This document shows, in pieces, positions 15,013 through 20,737 of a DNA stretch of 20,798 nucleotides. The DNA lies in IMG/VR virus record IMGVR_UViG_3300028025_001813, positions 1 to 20,798 of that record, one strand, 5' to 3'. The stretch is from a virus. The notes under the pieces are model-generated. The model saw only the letters and a list, made by a program, of their open reading frames with translations, did no database searches and was not told the DNA's origin. Position 1 is the first letter of the stretch, and each line of letters starts with the position of its first letter. A program made the translations under genes and the position numbers.

Positions 15013-15271
15013 GGAAGTAAAAAAGATGAGTTCTGTTGAAACTCGTATCATAGTTTTAGAAGATAGATCACGCTCTACTGAACGTCAATTAGTTGATGTA
15101 ATGATGTCTAACAATCGTGCATTAGAAAAAGCTAATGAAGCTTATGGTCGTGCCATCGAAGCTAATAGTGTAGCTAAATCAAGCGCAGATAAAATCACAG
15201 ACACAGTAAATAATGTTAAAGATGAAATGAAACAATTACGAAAGGCAATGGTAAATCCATTGAACAACTAA
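14876..15271 (+). CDS. Membrane-anchored coiled-coil protein, i-spanin-like
   Basis: The 131-residue product has a short cytosolic start (MKDNKTYSLHLSAQ), one membrane helix (about residues 14-37, MILGIILSVLVPIGGAVYYGITLF) and a long heptad-rich coiled coil (VETRIIVLEDRSRSTERQLVDVMMSNNRALEKANEAYGRAIEANS). This N-in, single-span, periplasmic coiled-coil layout is that of inner-membrane spanins, and the 3TM holin and endolysin follow directly. The first 137 bases, including the whole membrane helix, are also read in another frame by the upstream gene. No separate outer-membrane lipoprotein spanin was found. Spanin is the best call but not proven. Confidence 0.6.
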   Translation: MKDNKTYSLHLSAQMILGIILSVLVPIGGAVYYGITLFNDLTSTIEEVKKMSSVETRIIVLEDRSRSTERQLVDVMMSNNRALEKANEAYGRAIEANSVAKSSADKITDTVNNVKDEMKQLRKAMVNPLNN

Positions 15272-15272
15272 T

Positions 15273-15758
15273 ATGCTATCCATCCTCTCTTCTATTCTTG
15301 GCTTTGCAACTGCTGGGCTACCAAATATTTTAAGCTTCTTTCAACAGAAAGGAGATCAAAAGCATGAAAGAGAAATGGCTCAATTACAAAATGCTCAAGC
15401 TTTGCTCATGGCAGAGAAAGGTTTTATAGCTCAAGAGAAGATAGCTGCTATTGAATTGGAAGGTACTTATGCTGAAACCTACGCAAAAGAACGTGAAGCA
15501 TTATATGACCACGATAAAAAATTAGTAGAATCTGCTTCTCCTACAGTGCGTAATTGGAACGCTATGGTAAGACCTGTAGTGGCATTTATATTTGTAGGTG
15601 AGCTAGTGCTTATTAATTTTATATCATTAGCATGGGCTATGTGGTCTGGTGTTGATTTTGTTGTAGCTTCACAAGAAGTATTCTCTACTGATGAAATGGC
15701 TATCGTAGCATCTATTATTGGTTTCTACTTTGGGTCTCGTACTTGGGAAAAGAAATAA
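15273..15758 (+). CDS. 3TM-type phage holin
   Basis: The 161-residue product has a weakly hydrophobic N-terminus (MLSILSSILGFATAGLPNILSFF), a charged helix (residues about 27-90, QKHEREMAQLQNAQALLMAEKG) and then two strong membrane helices: SVR-like TVRNWNAMVRPVVAFIFVGELVLINFISLAWAMW and MAIVASIIGFYFGSRTW. The layout and the RNWNAMVRPV and GFYFGSRTWEKK segments fit the three-TM holin family used by phages and gene transfer agents. It would form the inner-membrane lesion that lets the endolysin out. The endolysin start codon comes immediately after its stop, so the pair is tightly linked. Confidence 0.75.
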   Translation: MLSILSSILGFATAGLPNILSFFQQKGDQKHEREMAQLQNAQALLMAEKGFIAQEKIAAIELEGTYAETYAKEREALYDHDKKLVESASPTVRNWNAMVRPVVAFIFVGELVLINFISLAWAMWSGVDFVVASQEVFSTDEMAIVASIIGFYFGSRTWEKK

Positions 15759-16208
15759 GTGAATGTATCAAAAGCTGGCATCGCTCTTATTAAGCACCAT
15801 GAGGGAGTTCGTAACAAACCATACCAGTGTCCCGCAAAACTATGGACAGTGGGAGTGGGTCATTTAATAGGTGATGGCAAAACATTACCAAAGGAATGGA
15901 ATAGAAAATTTACCGATGAGGAAATAGATGCAATTCTTAAATCAGACCTACGTCGCTTCGAGTTGGGAGTACATAAGATGTTACCTAACGTGCCTCTCCG
16001 ACAACATGAATTTGATAGCATTGTTTCTTTTTGCTTCAATCTGGGTCTTGGATGCTTTCAAAGATCAACACTCCGTCAAGCGCTTTTACGCGGAGATAAG
16101 AAGGCGGCTATGGAATCGTTAGTGAAGTATTGTCGTGCAGGTGGTAAAATATTAAGAGGTCTGCAAATTCGCAGACTAGATGAACGTTCACTTTTTGAGG
16201 GCAAATGA
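15759..16208 (+). CDS. Endolysin, GH24 lysozyme (muramidase)
   Basis: This 149-residue soluble lysozyme starts at GTG 15759, directly after the holin stop. The triad pattern E-x8-D/C-x5-T of GH24 endolysins is complete: Glu15 (KHHEGVR), Cys24 and Thr30 (LWTVGVGH). It uses the Cys variant known from lambdoid endolysins such as that of phage 21. Further family marks are GVGHLIGDGK, RQHEFDSIVSFCFNLGLGCFQRSTL and RRLDERSLFEG at the end. It cleaves the MurNAc-GlcNAc bond in peptidoglycan. There is no signal peptide or SAR anchor, so export depends on the holin. Its stop overlaps the next start. Confidence 0.93.
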   Translation: MNVSKAGIALIKHHEGVRNKPYQCPAKLWTVGVGHLIGDGKTLPKEWNRKFTDEEIDAILKSDLRRFELGVHKMLPNVPLRQHEFDSIVSFCFNLGLGCFQRSTLRQALLRGDKKAAMESLVKYCRAGGKILRGLQIRRLDERSLFEGK

Positions 16209-16474
16209 TGGCAGTTAGTTTATCTATTGGTCGTGGTGAGAAGTTACCTGTATCTAAAGGTGCAGGCTTAACAGCTAAAGGTCGTGCTAAATACAATCGT
16301 GCTACGGGTTCTAAGTTGAAACCGCCGGCACCTAACCCTAAAACAAAAAAAGATGCAGGGCGTAAGAAATCATTTTGTGCTAGGATGAGTGGTATGCCTG
16401 GTCCTATGAAAGATAGTAAAGGCAGACCTACAAGAAAAGCAGCATCATTAAGACGATGGGGGTGTGGAAGATGA
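16205..16474 (+). CDS. Small basic phage protein with GAGLTAKGRAKYNRATGSKL motif
   Basis: The 89-residue strongly basic product contains GAGLTAKGRAKYNRATGSKL and then KSFCARMSGMPGPMKDSKGRPTRKAASLRRWGC. I have seen this motif set in small proteins of many aquatic phages (possibly a DUF6321-like family), with no known role. Two Cys and the spacing of basic residues would allow metal or nucleic-acid binding, but this is a guess. ATG 16205 overlaps the endolysin stop; an ATG at 16208 is equally possible and changes one residue. The stop overlaps the following tiny gene as ATGA. Confidence 0.65.
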   Translation: MMAVSLSIGRGEKLPVSKGAGLTAKGRAKYNRATGSKLKPPAPNPKTKKDAGRKKSFCARMSGMPGPMKDSKGRPTRKAASLRRWGCGR

Positions 16475-16623
16475 AGCCTGGTTTATATGCAAACATTCAT
16501 AAAAAGAGAGCACGCATAGCTCAAGGTAGTGGAGAGCGTATGAGAGCACCCGGAACTAAAGGTGCCCCAACAGCTAAAGCGTTTAAACAATCTGCCAAGA
16601 CTGCTAGAAAAACTAAACGTTAA
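16471..16623 (+). CDS. Tiny basic protein, 50 residues
   Basis: The frame starts at ATG 16471 inside the preceding stop overlap and ends at TAA 16621-16623. The product begins MKPGLYANIHKKRARIAQGS and ends GAPTAKAFKQSAKTARKTKR, about 40 percent Lys/Arg/Ala. The MKPGLYANIH and KGAPTAKAF segments recur in tiny phage genes beside the preceding family. It is the last rightward gene, and its stop shares the TTAA palindrome with the stop of the leftward glycosyltransferase. Function unknown, possibly DNA binding. Confidence 0.6.
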   Translation: MKPGLYANIHKKRARIAQGSGERMRAPGTKGAPTAKAFKQSAKTARKTKR

Positions 16624-17360
16624 GGAGCAGGGACTAACTGTCCTTCAAAAGTATATGTCCCAACATGAGCAAGACGAGCCCACGGAGCTCCCCATACCTT
16701 TATCCCGTTTAAACGTGCAATACGACAGAAATGATAATCCTCAGAAAGTAGCCTATTTGTTTCTGGTTCAATCGAGGTTGCAAAGTATTCCACAATCGGA
16801 GCCTGAGCCTTTATTGATCCTCCTAGATCAGTCACATCATTATTATATGTAGGGCATACATCCTTTAACTTCTCAAAGACTTCACGTTTGATAAGCATAA
16901 AGCCTGTACCACCATTCCATATCTCAACTGGATCATTCAATGGCACTACTGTTTCACCAGCATAGCCTACAAGATTCACTACAAAAGAACCTGTGTAATA
17001 CTTTAAATCTTCCTGCTTCACATTATTCTCAATAGCTTTCTTAAGGCTTGGAAAGTTAATTTCTTTTTTAGGATATAGTCCACAGATAATATCTTTATCA
17101 GCTTCAATCATCTTGACTAGATCATTAGGATTAAATCGAATGTCACTATCAATAAACATCATGTGTGTAGCATCAGAGTTTAAGAAGCCATGAGACAAAG
17201 CGTTCCTTGCTCGTGTGATAAGGGATTCATTAAACATAAAACTAAATACAGATTCAATACTATTCTGATCTAATACTCTTTGAAGCATTAAGATTGATTG
17301 AGTGTAGTAGCCATAACATTGACCACCATACATAGGTGTTGCGATAAATACTTTTGCCAT
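16620..17360 (-). CDS. GT-A-type glycosyltransferase
   Basis: The 246-residue product starts KVFIATPMYGGQCYGYYTQS, a nucleotide-sugar-binding opening. It has the metal-binding DxD motif as Asp71-Ser-Asp73 in MMFIDSDIRF, followed by IICGLYPKK, a WNGGTGFMLIKREVFEKL segment and SEDYHFCRIARLNGIKVWG. Together these fit Anp1/family-2-like transferases with a GT-A fold, cytosolic and without membrane helices. Targets could be modified phage DNA bases, host surface sugars or virion proteins; the sequence does not decide. The ribosome-binding site is AAGGGGAT, seven bases upstream. It is the last gene of the leftward block and meets the late genes tail to tail with a four-base overlap. Confidence 0.8.
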   Translation of the reverse strand: MAKVFIATPMYGGQCYGYYTQSILMLQRVLDQNSIESVFSFMFNESLITRARNALSHGFLNSDATHMMFIDSDIRFNPNDLVKMIEADKDIICGLYPKKEINFPSLKKAIENNVKQEDLKYYTGSFVVNLVGYAGETVVPLNDPVEIWNGGTGFMLIKREVFEKLKDVCPTYNNDVTDLGGSIKAQAPIVEYFATSIEPETNRLLSEDYHFCRIARLNGIKVWGAPWARLAHVGTYTFEGQLVPAP

Positions 17361-17422
17361 ATAAATCCCCTTATATAAAATTAATGAGGATACCTGAAAC
17401 GTCTCCTCGTAACGTTCTAACT

Positions 17423-17439
17423 AACCACAGGGCGTGGTT
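17423..17439 (-). other. Hairpin in the gap between rusA-like and glycosyltransferase genes
   Basis: AACCAC (17423-17428) and GTGGTT (17434-17439) form a perfect 6-bp stem with a 5-base loop, seven bases after the resolvase stop on the leftward strand. No U-run follows on that strand, so termination would be weak. It may be an RNA-processing or attenuation element. The rest of the 85-base gap shows only the glycosyltransferase ribosome-binding site. Confidence 0.35.
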
Positions 17440-17445
17440 TCCCAT

Positions 17446-17808
17446 TCAGGCTTGGGGGGTTTTGTATCGATCAACTCTCACGATTGCCCCACCACCTGAC
17501 ACGATTTCTTTTCTTTCAATGACAAGACGATAGACTTGCTTGTCATCATTGTATAGTCCAGCATCTTGCAGTGCATCTAAAATAGATTTACAGCAATTGT
17601 CTATGTCCATGAGCCTTTTGTTTCTAGGATATAAGTCTATGTGAACCTCAAGCAAATCATCACCAAATGATTTAGCTTTAGATTGCATGAGCTCTAACCA
17701 CACAGCCTGTTTAAACTCTTTGCCTCGCTTCGAAATAAATCTTCTATGTCCTGATGCTATCCAATAGTTATTCACTGATGGAGGATAGGGCAAACTTAAC
17801 TTAACCAC
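17446..17808 (-). CDS. rusA: RusA-family Holliday junction resolvase
   Basis: The 120-residue product opens with LSLPYPPSVNNYW and contains RLMDIDNCCKSILDALQDAGLYNDDKQV, the hallmarks of RusA endodeoxyribonucleases. Asp68, Asp70, Lys74 and Asp88/89 match the catalytic acidic residues and lysine of the family (Asp70, Asp72, Lys76, Asp91 in E. coli RusA). It cuts four-way junctions produced by recombination or replication and should act as a dimer. Its start overlaps the stop of the SSB-tip protein by one base, placing it at the end of the recombination operon with RecT- and YqaJ-type proteins. Confidence 0.88.
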   Translation of the reverse strand: MVKLSLPYPPSVNNYWIASGHRRFISKRGKEFKQAVWLELMQSKAKSFGDDLLEVHIDLYPRNKRLMDIDNCCKSILDALQDAGLYNDDKQVYRLVIERKEIVSGGGAIVRVDRYKTPQA

Positions 17809-18089
17809 TAAAAGGGCACATCCTCATCATCGAACTCTCTTGTGTTTACTTCTTTAGGATACTGTGCTGCTCTTTGTTGTTGCTGATCGAAGCGGTATGT
17901 ATCTTCAGATAAAGTAATGAGAGTGCCATTGGCATTAGTGCGTTGCCATGCGCCTATCTGAATAGTATCACCAGCTTTATAGTCACGCTTAATTACAAGC
18001 TTGCCTGTAAAGTGTGGTGCCTTCTCTGACTTCATATTCTTATTGGTAAGTAAACTTCCTGTTCCTGGTTTGTGTATAAACTCTGCCAT
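17808..18089 (-). CDS. Probable single-stranded-DNA-binding-type protein with SSB-like acidic tip
   Basis: The 93-residue product has an N-terminal Gly/Lys segment (FIHKPGTGSLLTNKNMKSEKAP), then beta strands (HFTGKLVIKRDYKAGDTIQIGAWQRTNANGTLITLSEDTYRF) compatible with a small OB-like barrel. A Gln-rich linker follows, and the end is EFDDEDVPF. That acidic tip closely resembles the DDDIPF tail by which bacterial SSB recruits repair proteins. It lies between the RecT-like and RusA-like genes, which supports a role in covering or handing over single strands. The full SSB domain is absent or very short, so binding activity is inferred. Confidence 0.6.
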   Translation of the reverse strand: MAEFIHKPGTGSLLTNKNMKSEKAPHFTGKLVIKRDYKAGDTIQIGAWQRTNANGTLITLSEDTYRFDQQQQRAAQYPKEVNTREFDDEDVPF

Positions 18090-18091
18090 GA

Positions 18092-18910
18092 CTATTCGCC
18101 TTTCCTAATTAATGTAGTTATTTTTGTAATTTCAATTTGTTCTAGTGCTGACAACTTGTGGATTAAATCGATGTTAGCATCTCTTAAATCATCAAGCTTG
18201 TGTCCCTTATCCTCTACTGAATACTTAGTGCTAGTCCATATCTTTTTATACAAATCTGTATAGGCTGTGATCCATTCCTTGTTGGTAGCATACTGAGCAT
18301 AAGGCTCATCGCTTCCTGGAATAAAGATAGGAATAGATAGTTCATTGAAAGGTTTATCATCTTCCATATCATCAAAGTTCACTTGCTTTTTTTGTAAGGC
18401 TTGAACCGTGGGAGTGACATCTACCTCTTGTGGTTTGCTATCGAAGTCTTGTATCTCTTCAGGCGTGTAGGTGCCAACTACACAGCCTGGAAATACAGTT
18501 CGAATACCCTCACTGACTACCCTAGCTCTTAACATAGCTCTAGGATACTTAGCCCAATTATCCTTGCCAGCTAAACCAATACGCTTGGCTTGTTCGATTG
18601 TCCATGTGAGTTCAATCGATCCACCATTGGGATGGGAGAATATACCAGTGACTTTCTCATCAGTATAATCTTTCCATTCCACCTTACCCCCAGCGCTTTG
18701 AAATCTAGCGAGCATGGCATCAGCTTTTAATGCTGGTCTGCCTTGGATAATATGGTAGTCCCGTGCAGCCATGGCAGGATGCAGCCCCTCAGCTTGCGCG
18801 ATTGCCATGAGTGCTAGGACTTGTTCAGGTGTTTGCATACCGAACAGCTTTGATTTGGCTATGGCATCTGCCATGCCTCTCATTTCTTCAAACGGAATGA
18901 TGTGATTCAT
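18092..18910 (-). CDS. RecT-family single-strand annealing protein
   Basis: The 272-residue product matches the RecT-type recombinase core: PEQVLALMAIAQAEGLHPAMAARDYHIIQGRPALKADAMLARFQSAGG, then WTIEQAKRIGLAGKDNWAKYPRAMLRARVVSEGIRTVFPGCVVGTYTPEEI. These proteins anneal complementary single strands in the cytosol, working with a partner exonuclease, here the YqaJ-type product upstream. Residues about 170 to the end form a variable, charged C-terminal domain. The ATG overlaps the stop of the 58-residue gene as ATGA, and AGGGGAG lies ten bases upstream. The next gene starts two bases after its stop. Confidence 0.82.
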   Translation of the reverse strand: MNHIIPFEEMRGMADAIAKSKLFGMQTPEQVLALMAIAQAEGLHPAMAARDYHIIQGRPALKADAMLARFQSAGGKVEWKDYTDEKVTGIFSHPNGGSIELTWTIEQAKRIGLAGKDNWAKYPRAMLRARVVSEGIRTVFPGCVVGTYTPEEIQDFDSKPQEVDVTPTVQALQKKQVNFDDMEDDKPFNELSIPIFIPGSDEPYAQYATNKEWITAYTDLYKKIWTSTKYSVEDKGHKLDDLRDANIDLIHKLSALEQIEITKITTLIRKGE

Positions 18911-19083
18911 TTTATTTTTACTCCCCTGTGGTTAGAAATCTTTTTAATGTTGCTCCAAGTTTGCGGATTAATATAAGGTTGCATATTTCTTATCTTAATT
19001 TCTTCCTTTTGTAGTATCCAATCCAATTGCATACGCACAGATTCTGGATACAGTTCTCTAGCTCTTTCTACAAATTCTTTCAT
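18907..19083 (-). CDS. Small basic protein of the recombination operon, 58 residues
   Basis: An open frame fills the space between the HTH gene and the RecT-like gene. It starts at ATG 19083, one base after the HTH stop, and ends in an ATGA overlap with the RecT-like start. The product begins MKEFVERARELYPESVRMQL, continues DWILQKEEIKIRNMQPYINP and ends in basic residues (ISNHRGVKIK). The exact coupling on both sides makes it likely real. I do not recognise a family; it might be a partner of the annealing protein. Confidence 0.55.
   Translation of the reverse strand: MKEFVERARELYPESVRMQLDWILQKEEIKIRNMQPYINPQTWSNIKKISNHRGVKIK
18923..18938 (-). promoter_or_regulatory. TCTAAC-AGGGG leader element before the RecT-like gene
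   Basis: Read leftward the site is TTTCTAACCACAGGGG. It includes the ribosome-binding site of the RecT-like gene and lies inside the end of the 58-residue gene. It is one of four such sites in the leftward block. Confidence 0.45.
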
Positions 19084-19084
19084 T

Positions 19085-19303
19085 TTAATTCGCTGCCTTT
19101 CTTAAAGAATATTCAGCAATTCGTTTGGCTCCCCCCCTACCAGAAATTTTCACGATTTTGCAATCGATCTCATTTCCTGCTTGAGCCAAATCATAAATAC
19201 GAGCTGCTAGTCTAAAACATCCATAAAGCTTAAGTGCTTCAATGGCTGTAATTGTTTTATGTTGCTTTAAGTGTGACAAAATTTCTGTTGTTTGTGAATC
19301 CAT
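19085..19303 (-). CDS. Small helix-turn-helix protein
   Basis: The 72-residue product matches the phage winged-helix/HTH pattern ILSHLKQHKTITAIEALKLYGCFRLAARIYDLAQAGNEI, followed by a two-strand wing (CKIVKISGRGGAKRIAEYSL). This fits the HTH_39-type family found in phage early operons. It probably binds DNA, as a regulator or replication accessory. The ribosome-binding site is TAGGGGAT seven bases upstream, preceded by TCTAACT. It lies between the exonuclease and a small gene coupled to the RecT-like gene. Confidence 0.72.
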   Translation of the reverse strand: MDSQTTEILSHLKQHKTITAIEALKLYGCFRLAARIYDLAQAGNEIDCKIVKISGRGGAKRIAEYSLRKAAN

Positions 19304-19310
19304 TTTTTAT

Positions 19311-19326
19311 CCCCTAAAAGTTAGAT
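19311..19326 (-). promoter_or_regulatory. TCTAAC-AGGGG leader element before the HTH gene
   Basis: Read leftward the site is ATCTAACTTTTAGGGG. It lies just after the exonuclease stop and contains the ribosome-binding site of the HTH gene. Here TCTAAC is non-coding, which argues that the repeated sequence is not a by-product of coding sequence. Confidence 0.45.
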
Positions 19327-20228
19327 TATTTGACAAGGAACCGCCTTGACCCCGGCATTTCTACTACAAATTGCTCATAAACCTCTGGCATAGACTGTTT
19401 AAACAGATCAGAGCTAAAACGCTTTGATGGTTTACTAGAGCGCCATGTCACGAGTGTTGAACCATTGACACTCAAAATATCAGAGTAATCTTGCATAGAG
19501 GCTCTAATAGCAGTCTCTAATTGCTCTGCTTTCTCTTCATATTGCTTAACAACCCCTCTAATCTCTTTTAATTGAGCCACAGCAGTTTCTAGGGCTTGAT
19601 TAGCCACTAAAGACTGCCCATTATCTTGTGGATAGATCAATTTTGTTGCTTCAAGCGATTCTGGAGCTGGTAGTGTGTCAGCCTTGACATGACCCCAATA
19701 CACAGCCATATCTTTTATGAGGTTGTCTTTTTCTTCTTCGGTGAACGTAAAGTCAAACGTCTGAAACTCTTGACCACCAAATAAGACAGCAAGAATGACA
19801 CGATCAACTCGATGAACGGTTGCTTCGTGTAGAATTTGAGCATAATCAGCAGGAGGAATCCTATTGCTATCTGCATCAAACTTATTCCTTGCATTAATGT
19901 TGTAATTCTTTGCTTCGACCAATACTCGACCATCAGCAGAAATAAAATCGAAATGGGAACGTAGCCAACTATGATCTGGATGTGTGAGAGGGTAATCTGC
20001 ATCTTTTAACTCCATGTTTAGTTTGTCTTGTGCTAACCTACCAATAATGGGTTGCATGACATGACCCATCTGAACAGCCTCTATTTGAGACAAATCAGGG
20101 GGATCAATTTTGCCTTGTTTTTGCATGATGACCTCAACAGCTTTGCCATTCATGACCATACGGGTATCAGACGCCCACCAAGCACTATTTCTTATCTCTG
20201 GGGCGAAATCATCTCTATCGTTTGCCAT
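19326..20228 (-). CDS. YqaJ-type viral recombinase/exonuclease
   Basis: The 300-residue product contains the PD-(D/E)xK nuclease core of the YqaJ/lambda-exonuclease group: Asp94 in SHFDFIS, Glu105-Ala-Lys107 in GRVLVEAKNYN, and PPADYAQILHEATVHRVDRVILAVLFGGQEF containing the conserved Gln helix. It should resect double-strand ends in the cytosol to give single strands for the RecT-like partner. The first family motif, usually G-x-x-x-E-P, reads GHVMQP, with Gln59 where Glu is expected. A C-terminal coiled coil (TAVAQLKEIRGVVKQYEEKAEQLETAIRASMQ) and a small end domain follow. The start has GGAGGT five bases upstream and lies inside the end of the coiled-coil microprotein gene. Confidence 0.8.
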   Translation of the reverse strand: MANDRDDFAPEIRNSAWWASDTRMVMNGKAVEVIMQKQGKIDPPDLSQIEAVQMGHVMQPIIGRLAQDKLNMELKDADYPLTHPDHSWLRSHFDFISADGRVLVEAKNYNINARNKFDADSNRIPPADYAQILHEATVHRVDRVILAVLFGGQEFQTFDFTFTEEEKDNLIKDMAVYWGHVKADTLPAPESLEATKLIYPQDNGQSLVANQALETAVAQLKEIRGVVKQYEEKAEQLETAIRASMQDYSDILSVNGSTLVTWRSSKPSKRFSSDLFKQSMPEVYEQFVVEMPGSRRFLVK

Positions 20229-20382
20229 GTTGCACCTCCGATAAGAGAATTGCTAAATTATTGATGACTTGTTCTAGTCTTTTAATACGATCATCAAGCT
20301 TATTGATTTTGACATCAAGCTTCATATCGTCTAGTTTTAAAGATTCCATTTGAACCCTCAATTCATTTAATATAATTTCCAT
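20215..20382 (-). CDS. Coiled-coil microprotein, 55 residues
   Basis: The frame starts at ATG 20382, six bases after AGGGGATA, and ends at TAG 20217-20215, overlapping the exonuclease gene by 14 bases. The product starts MEIILNELRVQMESLKLDDM and continues with heptad-spaced Leu/Ile (KLDVKINKLDDRIKRLEQVINNLAILL), so it should form a short parallel coiled coil. Close spacing, a good ribosome-binding site and a regular heptad pattern support a real gene. It may be an oligomerising partner of the nuclease or a regulator; neither is shown. Confidence 0.6.
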   Translation of the reverse strand: MEIILNELRVQMESLKLDDMKLDVKINKLDDRIKRLEQVINNLAILLSEVQHGKR

Positions 20383-20388
20383 TGTTAT

Positions 20389-20405
20389 CCCCTTTATAGT
20401 TAGAA
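20389..20405 (-). promoter_or_regulatory. TCTAAC-AGGGG leader element before the microprotein gene
   Basis: Read leftward the site is TTCTAACTATAAAGGGG. The TAA in it is the stop codon of the upstream Cys-rich gene, and the AGGGG is the ribosome-binding site of the microprotein. Confidence 0.45.
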
Positions 20406-20642
20406 CGGATTATTTTCCAAAATTTGATCCCATTGATAATCTTTTTTCTTATTTTCAATCGGCTCAAAATACTGACCAGCATTGCCACAATTTCCATTGT
20501 ATCTAGCACTGACACATAAGTTATAGCTCTTATTGCCACTGACTAAATCAATTGTAGGTAATCGTTTGCATATTGCTGAAAATGATGGTGTCTCTTCGAA
20601 ATGAATACAATCTGCACATATTCTTATTTTGCGACTAATCAT
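20400..20642 (-). CDS. Small Cys-rich protein, possible zinc-binding
   Basis: The 80-residue product has CADC near the N-terminus (Cys9 and Cys12) and three further Cys (AICKRL, NLCVSA, GNCGNA), a spacing that could bind zinc. The pattern C-x2-C-x-H-F...C...C...C-G...F-E-P recurs in small early proteins of aquatic phages. The C-terminal part (KKKDYQWDQILENNPF) is charged. It is the first gene after the leftward promoter, so it is likely expressed first after infection, where small host-takeover proteins are common. No specific function can be assigned. Confidence 0.6.
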   Translation of the reverse strand: MISRKIRICADCIHFEETPSFSAICKRLPTIDLVSGNKSYNLCVSARYNGNCGNAGQYFEPIENKKKDYQWDQILENNPF

Positions 20643-20647
20643 AATGT

Positions 20648-20661
20648 CCCCTAGTTAGAAA
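20648..20661 (-). promoter_or_regulatory. TCTAAC-AGGGG leader element before the first leftward gene
   Basis: Read leftward the site is TTTCTAACTAGGGG, ending five bases before the ATG of the Cys-rich gene. It lies wholly in the untranslated leader of the predicted transcript. Confidence 0.45.
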
Positions 20662-20675
20662 GTTAGTGTGTTATC

Positions 20676-20704
20676 AAGTTAAATGATTATGTTTACCTTG
20701 TCAA
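20676..20704 (-). promoter_or_regulatory. Sigma-70-type promoter for the leftward operon
   Basis: Read leftward there is a perfect -35 box TTGACA (20704-20699), a 17-base spacer and a -10 box TAACTT (20681-20676, with TA and the final T matching). Transcription should start near 20669, giving a leader of about 27 bases before the first ATG at 20642. No other gene separates it from the leftward block. This fits use of host RNA polymerase early in infection. The -10 is imperfect. Confidence 0.7.
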
Positions 20705-20737
20705 GCACTATTTTTAATTCTTTTTACAAACTATCCC

